Source of the DNA: Paractinoplanes rishiriensis
GTDB lineage: Bacteria; Actinomycetota; Actinomycetes; Mycobacteriales; Micromonosporaceae
NCBI RefSeq assembly: GCF_016862375.1
Contig: NZ_BOMV01000048.1
Location: forward strand, 106,549 to 170,548
Reading direction: 5' to 3'
Length of the DNA: 64,000 bases
This document shows positions 8,374 through 15,427 of this stretch, one piece after another. Within the stretch, counting starts at the first letter, position 1. Every line of letters begins with the position of its first letter. The notes beneath the pieces are model-generated. The model saw only the letters and a list, made by a program, of their open reading frames with translations, had not been told where the DNA came from and made no database searches. Both the position numbers and the translations under genes were made by a program.

Positions 8374-11367
8374 GTGAAAGACTCGGCGCGAGTATCCGCT
8401 GAGGCCGGCCGCGACGCTTTGGCGCGCCTGTTGGCCGCAGTTCCAGCAGCCCAGTTGGCAGCCGTCGCGCGCGACATCTTCCCGTTCCTGCCACTCCCAG
8501 CGGCGTTCGACTGGACCGACGGCCGGGTCGTCGTTGACAAGATCGCCTCGCTGGACCCGCCGTTCACCGGCGTGCCCCCGCTGGTGGCCTATGCGACGCG
8601 CCTCTCGCACGAGGTCGGGCGGCTGGACGCGGTAGGCCTCGGGCGCTGGGCCGACGCGGCCGGGCGTGAGGCCGGCATGAGCGAGGAACGGGTCCGGCAG
8701 CTGTACGCCGAAACAAGTCCCGCGAGTCGAAGTCCCGATCCCGCCCTGTCCGCAACCGCAGAAGGTTATCCTACTAAAGGCCATAAAACGGACATAGATT
8801 CGCGGAGCGAGGACTTGGTGTCACCCCTCAGCACGATTTCCGGCTCCGCCACCGCTGCGGTGGAGCAGTCGGACTCCGGGCGCATCTGGGGCAACGTCCC
8901 ACCGCGCAACCCGGACTTCACCGGCCGAGAGAGCCTTCTGCTCAACCTGCAGCGCTCCCTGGAGGCCAAATCCAAGGCGTCGGTGCTGCCGCACGCGCTG
9001 CACGGCTCGGGCGGGGTCGGCAAGACCCAGCTGGCCGTCGAGTTCGCGTACCGGTTCGGTGAGCGCTACGACCTGGTCTGGTGGATCCCGGCGGAGCAAC
9101 AGACGCTGGTGCTGCAGTCACTGGCCGAACTCGGCCAGAAACTGCGCATCCCGGGCACCCAGGAGTTCACCCAGGCGGCCTCGCTGGTGATCGAGGCGCT
9201 GGCCCGCACCGACCTGCGCTGGCTGCTGGTCTTCGACAACGCGAACGACCCGAACGAGCTGGCACACCTGATCCCGTCGTCGGGCGGGCACGTGATCCTG
9301 ACGTCGCGGAACCCGGCGTGGCTCGACGTCTGGGACGCGGTCAAGGTCGACGTCTTCGACCGGCCGGAGAGCATCGAGCTGGTTCAGCGCCGGGGCACCG
9401 ACATCACCGATGCGGACGCCGACCGGCTGGCCGAAAAGCTCGGCGACCTGCCGCTGGCCCTCGACCAGGCGGCGTCCTGGCAGACCGCCACCGGGATGAC
9501 CATCACCGAATACCTCGACCTGTTCGACCAGCACCACGGTGAGCTGGTCGCGCGCGGACGCGACATCAACTACCCGGTCAGCATCGCCGCGCTGGTCAAG
9601 CTGGCGCTGGAGCGGCTGCAACGGGACTCGCCGGCGCTCGCCCAGCTGCTCGAGATGTTTGCGGTGTTCGGTGCCGAGCCGGTCTCCGTCGGCCTGCTGC
9701 GCCGGGGCCGGCTCGGTGACATCGCCCCACCGCTCGGCCGTGCCCTGCGTGACTCGACCAGGCTCGACCGGATGGCTCGTGACCTGCGAAAATTCGGACT
9801 CGCCAAGGTCGACGTCGAAAACCGGATCCAGGTGCACCGCCTGCTGCAGGTGGCGCTGCGCGACGTCCTCGACGGCGAGCGGCTCAACCGGGCCCGGACG
9901 AACGTCCACCGGCTGCTCGGTGCGGCCAACCCCGGTGACCCGAACGTCGACAGCACCCTCGAGCTGCACGCCGAGATCGCCCCGCACGTCAACCCGTCGG
10001 GCCTGATCTACGCGGCCGAGGAGGACAGCCGCCGCATCGCCCTCGACCAGATCCGGTACCTCTGGATCATCGGTGACAACGAGGGTTCCCGCCGGTTGGG
10101 CGAGGCCGCGGTCAAGGCCTGGCGCGAACGGGCCGACCAGCCCGATCTCGGCCCGGACGGCGAGCTGACGCTGCTCGCGACCCGGCACCTGAGCACCACG
10201 CTGCTCTCCCTGGGCATCAACGACCGGGCGCGGGAGCTGGCGGAATCGACCCTGGACCGGCTCCGCAACAATCCGGACTTCGGACCGGACCACGAGCACA
10301 CGCTCTGGACCGCGGCCACCGTCTCGGCGGCGCTGCGGGTGGCGGGCGAGTTCCAGAAGGCGCTCGAACTCGAACGCGAGAACGTCGAGCTGTACGTGGA
10401 GGTCTTCGGCGCCGAGGACGTCCAGACGCTGCGTAACCGGGGCAACCTCGCGGTCAACCTGCGCATGCTCAGCGACTTCCAGGGCGCCTTCGAGATCGAC
10501 GAGGAGATCGTCCAGCGGCTCGACGAGACGCTGACCGAGCAGGCCCGTCCGCTGCTGTTCGCCCAGTCCAACCTCGTGCGCGACCTTTACGGCCTGGGCA
10601 AGTACGACGAGGCACTGGCGCTGCAGCGGCGCACTCTGCCGACGTACCGCCGGACGATGACCGACCGGCACCCGGAGGTCCTGCTCGCGACCCGCACCTT
10701 CGCCATGGCGCTCCGCAAGACCGGTAAGTACGACGAAGCCCTCCAGGTCGCGCGGGACAACTACCGCGACTGCGTGGCCCGGTACGGCGAGGCACACCAG
10801 CACGCGCTGGCCGCGACGATGACGTACGCCAACACGTTGCGTGTCGCCGGCAGCCTGAGCGAGGCCCGCGGCCTGGCGATGGACGCGCTGGCCCGATACC
10901 GCCGGACCTTCGGCGACCGGCACCCACTGACCCTGGTGGCGCAGGTCAACGCCGCGGTGATCCAGCGCAGCATGAAAAACCTGGCCGAGGCGCAAAAGCT
11001 CGACAGGGACGCGTACGAGGCCATGGCCGACATCCTGGGTGTCAACCACGGTTACACGCTGTGCGCGGCGAGCGGGCTGGCCAACGACCTGGCCCTCGTC
11101 GGCGATGTCCAGGGCGCCTACCGCTGGTCGAGCGAGACGTTGGGCATCTCCCAGCAGTCGCGCGGTCCGGACCACCCCTACACGCTGCTGTGCGCGGTAA
11201 ACGCCGCCTTCGACCGGATCGAGGTCGGCGAGGCCGCGGAGGGCGAGGAAGACCTGGCCACGGCGGTCGAGGCGCTGGGCGAACTGCTCGGTGCCACTCA
11301 CCCCGAGACCCTCGACGCCCGGATGGGCCGGCGCGCCGAGTGCGACATCGAGCCGCCGCCCACCTGA
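8374..11367 (+). CDS. FxsT-like NB-ARC/TPR STAND protein (first copy)
   Basis: A protein of about 997 residues of the FxSxx-COOH-system TPR family. The first 100 residues are a helical domain (ALARLLAAVPAAQLAAV...) similar in style to effector-associated adaptor domains. NB-ARC follows, with P-loop GSGGVGKTQLAVEF near 211, Walker B RWLLVFDNA and LPLAL. The C-terminal half is TPR repeats (KYDEALALQRRTLPTYRR). It ends with AECDIEPPPT, a tail shared with the second copy (GECDIEPPPF). Start choice is uncertain: GTG 8374, or TTG 8359 inside the palindrome; neither has a good ribosome binding site. It is probably a signalling or scaffold ATPase for the nearby peptide system. Confidence 0.85.
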   Translation: MKDSARVSAEAGRDALARLLAAVPAAQLAAVARDIFPFLPLPAAFDWTDGRVVVDKIASLDPPFTGVPPLVAYATRLSHEVGRLDAVGLGRWADAAGREAGMSEERVRQLYAETSPASRSPDPALSATAEGYPTKGHKTDIDSRSEDLVSPLSTISGSATAAVEQSDSGRIWGNVPPRNPDFTGRESLLLNLQRSLEAKSKASVLPHALHGSGGVGKTQLAVEFAYRFGERYDLVWWIPAEQQTLVLQSLAELGQKLRIPGTQEFTQAASLVIEALARTDLRWLLVFDNANDPNELAHLIPSSGGHVILTSRNPAWLDVWDAVKVDVFDRPESIELVQRRGTDITDADADRLAEKLGDLPLALDQAASWQTATGMTITEYLDLFDQHHGELVARGRDINYPVSIAALVKLALERLQRDSPALAQLLEMFAVFGAEPVSVGLLRRGRLGDIAPPLGRALRDSTRLDRMARDLRKFGLAKVDVENRIQVHRLLQVALRDVLDGERLNRARTNVHRLLGAANPGDPNVDSTLELHAEIAPHVNPSGLIYAAEEDSRRIALDQIRYLWIIGDNEGSRRLGEAAVKAWRERADQPDLGPDGELTLLATRHLSTTLLSLGINDRARELAESTLDRLRNNPDFGPDHEHTLWTAATVSAALRVAGEFQKALELERENVELYVEVFGAEDVQTLRNRGNLAVNLRMLSDFQGAFEIDEEIVQRLDETLTEQARPLLFAQSNLVRDLYGLGKYDEALALQRRTLPTYRRTMTDRHPEVLLATRTFAMALRKTGKYDEALQVARDNYRDCVARYGEAHQHALAATMTYANTLRVAGSLSEARGLAMDALARYRRTFGDRHPLTLVAQVNAAVIQRSMKNLAEAQKLDRDAYEAMADILGVNHGYTLCAASGLANDLALVGDVQGAYRWSSETLGISQQSRGPDHPYTLLCAVNAAFDRIEVGEAAEGEEDLATAVEALGELLGATHPETLDARMGRRAECDIEPPPT

Positions 11368-11383
11368 CGGCCGTTCGCGACGT

Positions 11384-11457
11384 TCCCGCAGGCTGATCCG
11401 GCCTGCGGGACCTCATCGCGCCCGCTTCACGGGTCCGTAACGACGCTACGGACCCGT
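11384..11457 (+). terminator. Tandem hairpins after the first fxsT gene
   Basis: Two strong hairpins follow the stop codon at 11367. TCCCGCAGGC (11384-11393) pairs with GCCTGCGGGA (11401-11410) over a 7-nt loop. ACGGGTCCGTA (11429-11439) pairs with TACGGACCCGT (11447-11457) over a 7-nt loop. There is no long T run, which is usual for high-GC actinobacteria. Confidence 0.75.
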
Positions 11458-11569
11458 TCCATCGCTCAAGCGCTGCCGACTTCCAGGAATGCGGAAGCCG
11501 CCAGGCTGCCCTCTCGCGAAGCCGTCCCCACCTGCGCATATGCGGGTCGCGGACGAGCATGTGCGCTTC

Positions 11570-11662
11570 GCGGGGTTCCTGCCTCATGATCCATATTGGA
11601 TAATTGGTTGAGGCGTCCAGCGGTGTGATCCGCCGCTGAGGTTGACCGCGACGCTTTGGCGC
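11570..11662 (+). pseudogene. Decayed duplicate of the fxsT 5' region
   Basis: This stretch repeats the start region of the first fxsT gene (about 8334-8426). Shared pieces include GGGGTTCC, CATGATCCA-ATTGGATA and a 19-bp block CCGCGACGCTTTGGCGCGCC-like run (11643-11662 against 8407-8426). Read in the fxsT frame, it gives AEVDRDALARQLP against AEAGRDALARLLAAVP. The codon count from the TTG to the conserved GCT-GAG is the same in both, but a TGA interrupts this copy and the homology stops after about 30 codons. It looks like a remnant of an fxsT duplication or recombination event. Confidence 0.6.
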
Positions 11663-11771
11663 GCCAGCTCCCGATGGACGGGAGCGACCCCCCGGCCAGG
11701 AGGTCGCTCCCTGTCCGCACGAATCCATGACAAGGCCCGCAGAAGACCAGTCGACAAGATACGGACGGAAT

Positions 11772-12035
11772 ATGGGCACGGTATCGAAACAGGATGACCC
11801 GAGCCAAGGGAACGACCACAAGAGGCAGGTGGTCACCTTGGTGATCACCCTCGGTTTCGTGGTCCTCGTGGTGGTCGCGGGCACCGCGTTCGGGCTCAGC
11901 GGCACCGACATCGGCGCGATCCTCGCCGGAACGGGAGCCCTCCTCGCAGCCCTCATCGGCACCGGCATCCATCAGGGCCGGGGCGGCGGAAACGGCGCGC
12001 CGCGAGGGGCGACCGACGGGCGTGGTGACCGCTGA
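11772..12035 (+). CDS. Small two-helix membrane protein
   Basis: A possible 87-residue protein: polar N terminus (MGTVSKQDDPSQGNDHKRQ), two hydrophobic helices (VVTLVITLGFVVLVVVAGTAF and IGAILAGTGALLAALIGTGI) and a Gly/Arg-rich tail. The hairpin topology resembles small membrane-acting effectors or holin-like proteins, but I recognise no family. An in-frame ATG at 11727 would add 15 residues; neither start has a strong ribosome binding site. It lies between the fxsT remnant and the peptide operon and converges on it. If it belongs to the island it could be a membrane effector; that is inference. Confidence 0.55.
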   Translation: MGTVSKQDDPSQGNDHKRQVVTLVITLGFVVLVVVAGTAFGLSGTDIGAILAGTGALLAALIGTGIHQGRGGGNGAPRGATDGRGDR

Positions 12036-12090
12036 GGCGGACGACCTCCGCGTGCCGGCCCGTGCCGGCGGTGCAGGGCGTCACCGTGAA

Positions 12091-12122
12091 GCCGCCTACC
12101 CAGCGTTACCGAGGTAGGCGGC
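12091..12122. terminator. Bidirectional terminator between convergent genes
   Basis: GCCGCCTACC (12091-12100) pairs perfectly with GGTAGGCGGC (12113-12122) over a 12-nt loop. It lies between the end of the rightward membrane protein (12035) and the end of the leftward precursor gene (12156). It could terminate transcription from both sides, including the peptide operon. Confidence 0.65.
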
Positions 12123-12155
12123 CGATCGGTCAGGCCCGGGGTGACCAGCCAGAAA

Positions 12156-12338
12156 TCAGGGCGCGTTGCCGAACGCTGCGTATTTCTCGTCCTTCGCTGC
12201 TTCTTCGGTCACGCGGCGTACAGAATTCCCGAGGACGTCGCCGCTGTTATTCAGTAACTCTTGTAAAGATTCGGCGGAAACGTTGAGAAGCCGTGGGGAG
12301 TCGTTCGATTCCGGCGACGGTGGAACGTTTTCGGACAT
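12156..12338 (-). CDS. FxsA-like RiPP precursor peptide ending F-G-N-A-P
   Basis: A 60-residue peptide. A polar N terminus (MSENVPPSPESNDS) leads into PRLLNVSAESLQEL, which has the spacing of the FxsA leader (LPxLxxVxLxxL). An amphipathic helix (GNSVRRVTEEAAKDEK) follows, and the end is YAAFGNAP. FxSxx-COOH peptides end in F-x-S-x-x; here the third position is Asn. Aromatic-x-Asn is a known motif for cyclophane cross-links by triceptide-type radical SAM enzymes. GGAGG precedes the ATG by 4 nt. It is the last gene of the operon and a clear paralogue of the upstream peptide at 12468-12743. The predicted cross-link is inference. Confidence 0.75.
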   Translation of the reverse strand: MSENVPPSPESNDSPRLLNVSAESLQELLNNSGDVLGNSVRRVTEEAAKDEKYAAFGNAP

Positions 12339-12467
12339 GCTGCCTCCACTGCCTTTGCGGCGACCAGCGGCTCAACACCCGACAACCTCGGCGACCTCGG
12401 CGAATGCCGGCGCGATGTGCCTCCCGACTGCGACGCAACCGCCGCCCGGAGACCTGGCGGCATCGCA

Positions 12468-12743
12468 TCAGCGTGGCGACCCGTCCGACTCCGAACCCCA
12501 CGATACTTTGACGTTCAGCTCTTTCCCACCCCTCGCCTGATCCGGTGTTTCGGTCGGATCCATAACGGGACTGCTGCTGTGCGCCGCGTAGTTCTGTGCC
12601 CCGTACGACGCCTCTTGCCGGACCCGCTCAACCGCCCTGTCGAACGCGGTGTCTTTACGGTCGATAAGGTTTTCCAGCGGGACGTCAAGTAGTCGCGGGA
12701 GTGCGGTCACCTCATCGTCGAGGGGACGGTCGGAAGATGACAC
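12468..12743 (-). CDS. Second FxsA-like precursor with C-terminal extension
   Basis: A 91-residue protein from GTG 12743, placed 5-6 nt after AAAGGA. Its first 57 residues parallel the neighbouring precursor: LPRLLDVPLENLIDRKD against SPRLLNVSAESLQELLN, AFDRAVERVRQEA against GNSVRRVTEEA, and YAAHSSSP against YAAFGNAP. Where the neighbour stops after Pro, this one continues for 34 residues and ends near KVSWGSESDGSPR. The extension may come from loss of a stop codon, or may carry a second core (Y-x-x and W-G-S motifs). It lies 179 nt downstream of the HExxH gene and 129 nt upstream of the other precursor. A non-substrate role, such as a carrier, is possible. Confidence 0.7.
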   Translation of the reverse strand: MSSSDRPLDDEVTALPRLLDVPLENLIDRKDTAFDRAVERVRQEASYGAQNYAAHSSSPVMDPTETPDQARGGKELNVKVSWGSESDGSPR

Positions 12744-12922
12744 GATGATCCTTTCCGAGCTCGGCGATCGCCCGTGCAGGCGACCGGACAACGAGGTCGT
12801 ATGAAAGGCGTTCCGGCTCTGGGAATCCGGGACGCTCGATGTACACAGCTACGAAGAGGCCGACGTGCTAGATCACAAGGATGACGCACGTTTTGCTTCT
12901 GGTGTTGCCGCTTGGGTAACGA

Positions 12923-14143
12923 TCAGCAGGGCCCGGCGCGCCCGGGGGTGACCGGCGCGTCGAGAAGCCGTCGCAATGAGGTACCCAGGACCTCCACGAA
13001 CTCGGCGCCGGCCACGGTCAGCTCTCGTGAAGCCGCCAGTGACCGGTAGGCGACGCTTACCTGCTCGCGCAGTTCAGTGAACTGGGCGCACGCCACCTCG
13101 GCCAAGTCGGGCTCGGCGGCGAGGCGCCGCCACGCCTCGGCGACGTGCAGGAAGGCGAAGACTCCTTGGAAGAGCCCCGAGGTGGGTCGTTTGTCCTTCT
13201 TCCAAGGAGCGTGGTGCCGTTCGGTACCGCCCGGCCGGTAGAGCGGCTCGACGTCGATCACCGCGCTCAGCTTGGAGTGGGCGAACTCGTGCACGATCGT
13301 GACGGCGAAGTCCTCGGCTGAGGCCGGCCGGCTCACCCCCATGGCGCCGACCGACTCGCGGGCTGTCGCGCTGCGTGACGACCGGTCGCGCATGTCGGCA
13401 AGCGGCACCACGGCCCGTAACCCGAGCGCGATCTCGGTGGCGCGTTCCGGCAGGTACCGGCAGATCAGCTGCCAGGCGCGGTCGAACTGTTCCTGCCAGT
13501 AGGCGGCCTCGGCGTCGTCGAGCCGCTCGCTGGGGGGCGCGTGGTAGCCGTCGCGATACGGACTCGCGTCCTCAAGGCGTACCGAACACTCCTGTCCGCC
13601 GTGCCGGGCGCGCAACCGGCGCAGCGGCCACCACGTGACGCCCTCGACGAGGGCGGTGGCGACACCCGAGGCACTCGTCACCGTGAGGCCGCCCGAGGTG
13701 TCGATGCGGACCGGCCCGGACGCCTCGTCGTCGAGAACGGCCGTACCCAGGGTGGGCAGCACCATCCGGCCCCGGTGCGCCCAGCCGGTCACCCGGCAGC
13801 CGCGACCGGACTCCACGGCGGCGGCCGCGGCGAGGTTGCCCAGCTGGAGGAATTCCCCCGGACGAGATTTCTCCCGGCTTGTCCGGCTCAGCCACGCGCC
13901 GACCATCGGGTCGCCGATCAGCCGCGCGATCCGGTCCGGGTCGGCGTCCTGGCAGGCGGCCAGCACGGCCACCGCGGTGTCGCGCTCCGCCGGCTCGCCG
14001 AGCCAGCTTCTGACGATGTGGACGAGAAGCAGCAGGTGAATGCTGACCCGGCTGGCATTCAGCTCGGCGATCGCCGATACGTCACCGGCGCCGCCGGCCA
14101 GTGCCGCGAGCTGATCCGAGGTCAGGCGGTGGTAGTCGTTCAC
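12923..14143 (-). CDS. HExxH-type peptide beta-hydroxylase-like protein
   Basis: A 406-residue protein with HEFAH (H285-H289) in VTIVHEFAHSKLSAV and a third candidate ligand, H333, in VFAFLHVAEAW. This pattern matches the alpha-ketoglutarate-dependent HExxH family, often fused to FxsB-type radical SAM enzymes, which hydroxylates the beta carbon of peptide residues rather than acting as a protease. Here it is a separate protein. The GTG at 14143 overlaps the TGA of the radical SAM gene by 4 bp (GTGA), so the two are translationally coupled; a longer frame from 14188 is less likely. Both catalytic His residues and the Glu are present, so it should be active. Confidence 0.85.
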   Translation of the reverse strand: MNDYHRLTSDQLAALAGGAGDVSAIAELNASRVSIHLLLLVHIVRSWLGEPAERDTAVAVLAACQDADPDRIARLIGDPMVGAWLSRTSREKSRPGEFLQLGNLAAAAAVESGRGCRVTGWAHRGRMVLPTLGTAVLDDEASGPVRIDTSGGLTVTSASGVATALVEGVTWWPLRRLRARHGGQECSVRLEDASPYRDGYHAPPSERLDDAEAAYWQEQFDRAWQLICRYLPERATEIALGLRAVVPLADMRDRSSRSATARESVGAMGVSRPASAEDFAVTIVHEFAHSKLSAVIDVEPLYRPGGTERHHAPWKKDKRPTSGLFQGVFAFLHVAEAWRRLAAEPDLAEVACAQFTELREQVSVAYRSLAASRELTVAGAEFVEVLGTSLRRLLDAPVTPGRAGPC

Positions 14144-15372
14144 GCCGGATCGTGCGTGGGAAGCCGTTCCAGGTCGGCGATGACACACGTCCGGATGTGC
14201 CGAATCAGCTCGAGCATGTCAGCACAGTAGACGGAAGGGTTTCGGAACCCGCGTCCGGCTCGGTACCTGTGCGCGTAGTGACCGCCGCCACAAATCTCAC
14301 GTGACGGGCAAGCGCGGCAGGTGTCGCCGAGCGCGGCCAGACCGATCTGGCGAGCCACGATACCCGGGTGGTCGAGCGCCGCGTCGAAGGAGTCGGTCAG
14401 CACGTTCAGTCCGGTGTCGCAGGCGCCCGGGAAGGCCGACTTGAGCGAGTCGACCTGCTCGATCGCGCCGTCCGTCTCGACCACGACGACCGCGACCGGG
14501 CTGAGACCGACCTGTTCGGACCGGCTCGTGCCGCCGAGGAGGAGCGCCAGCACGTCCTCGAACAGGCGGATGCCGACCTCCTGCCGCGGCGCCCGATACC
14601 ACCGATCAAAAACGGCGATCAACCAATCGGCGTACGGGGTGGGCCCGGCGCCCGGCGGGCGGGCCGGCGGTGTCTGCCAGTTGGCGTGCGGCAACAGAAG
14701 GTCAAGTGTCGGCGGCCGGTAGTCGAGCAGCGCCTCGTAGGTGGCAATCGGATCGGTCGCCGGGTCGATCGTGCACAGCAACCCGGCGAACGAGTCGCGG
14801 TGTTCCTCGCCGGCGAGCAGACGCAGCGCGCGGTCCACGGCGTCGAAGCTGCCCCGCCCGTTGGCGTGGCGTCGCCGCCGGTCGTGATCGGCCCGGGCGC
14901 CGTCCAGGCTTACGCCGATCTCGACCCGGTGGTCCCGCAGCGCGTCCAGGGTGGCCCGGTCGAGCAGTACGCCGTTCGTCTGCATCTGGACCCGCAGATC
15001 GACACCGTCGCAGGCGGTCCGGAAGCCGGTGATCAGGGTCGCCAGCCGGTCCATCCCGGTGAGCAGCGGCTCCCCACCGTGTAGCACGAGCCGCATCCGG
15101 TCGAGCCGATGCGTGCGGGCGAACGCGCCCATCCGGTCGGCGGCCGCCCGCCAGACCGGCTCCGCCATGAACACCGGCTTGGTGCGCCAGGACTGGTCGG
15201 CCATCTCGTACACGTAGCAGTAGTCACAGGCCAGATTGCAGCGCTGATGGACCTTCAGCACCACGTCCCGGAAAGGGACCGGCGTGTGCCCGGCCGGGAC
15301 GTCGAGCCCCCGGAACGGCCACTCGGATGCCCCGGTGACCAGGGGCAGCACCGAGGAACGTTCGGTGGGCAT
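14140..15372 (-). CDS. fxsB: FxsB-family radical SAM/SPASM peptide maturase
   Basis: A 410-residue enzyme that uses S-adenosylmethionine and a [4Fe-4S] cluster to start radical chemistry on a peptide. The cluster motif is CNLACDYC (C45, C49, C52) followed by YVYE. LVLHGGEPLL is the GGE motif. The C-terminal SPASM region has several Cys (ACDTG, TCRACPSREICGGGHYAHRY, SVYC) that should hold auxiliary clusters. CGGGHYAHRY and GFRNPSVYC are hallmarks of FxsB proteins, which join an aromatic side chain to a nearby Cbeta. GAGAGGGA precedes the ATG. It lies 55 nt after the fxsT stop and overlaps the HExxH gene. Its substrates are probably the two downstream peptides. Confidence 0.9.
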   Translation of the reverse strand: MPTERSSVLPLVTGASEWPFRGLDVPAGHTPVPFRDVVLKVHQRCNLACDYCYVYEMADQSWRTKPVFMAEPVWRAAADRMGAFARTHRLDRMRLVLHGGEPLLTGMDRLATLITGFRTACDGVDLRVQMQTNGVLLDRATLDALRDHRVEIGVSLDGARADHDRRRRHANGRGSFDAVDRALRLLAGEEHRDSFAGLLCTIDPATDPIATYEALLDYRPPTLDLLLPHANWQTPPARPPGAGPTPYADWLIAVFDRWYRAPRQEVGIRLFEDVLALLLGGTSRSEQVGLSPVAVVVVETDGAIEQVDSLKSAFPGACDTGLNVLTDSFDAALDHPGIVARQIGLAALGDTCRACPSREICGGGHYAHRYRAGRGFRNPSVYCADMLELIRHIRTCVIADLERLPTHDPA

Positions 15373-15427
15373 GATGTCCCTCTCTGGCCGTCGGCGTCCG
15401 ATTAGAGCTTACGGGCGGCGGTCCATG

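Noticed and set aside
12156..12338. Assignment as a canonical FxSxx-COOH peptide
   Set aside because: The C terminus is F-G-N-A-P, so Asn replaces the Ser. It is described as FxsA-like only.
12707..12889. 60-codon minus-strand frame between the HExxH gene and the longer precursor
   Set aside because: No similarity to the precursors, Arg/Cys-rich, and it overlaps the start and ribosome binding site of the 12743 peptide.
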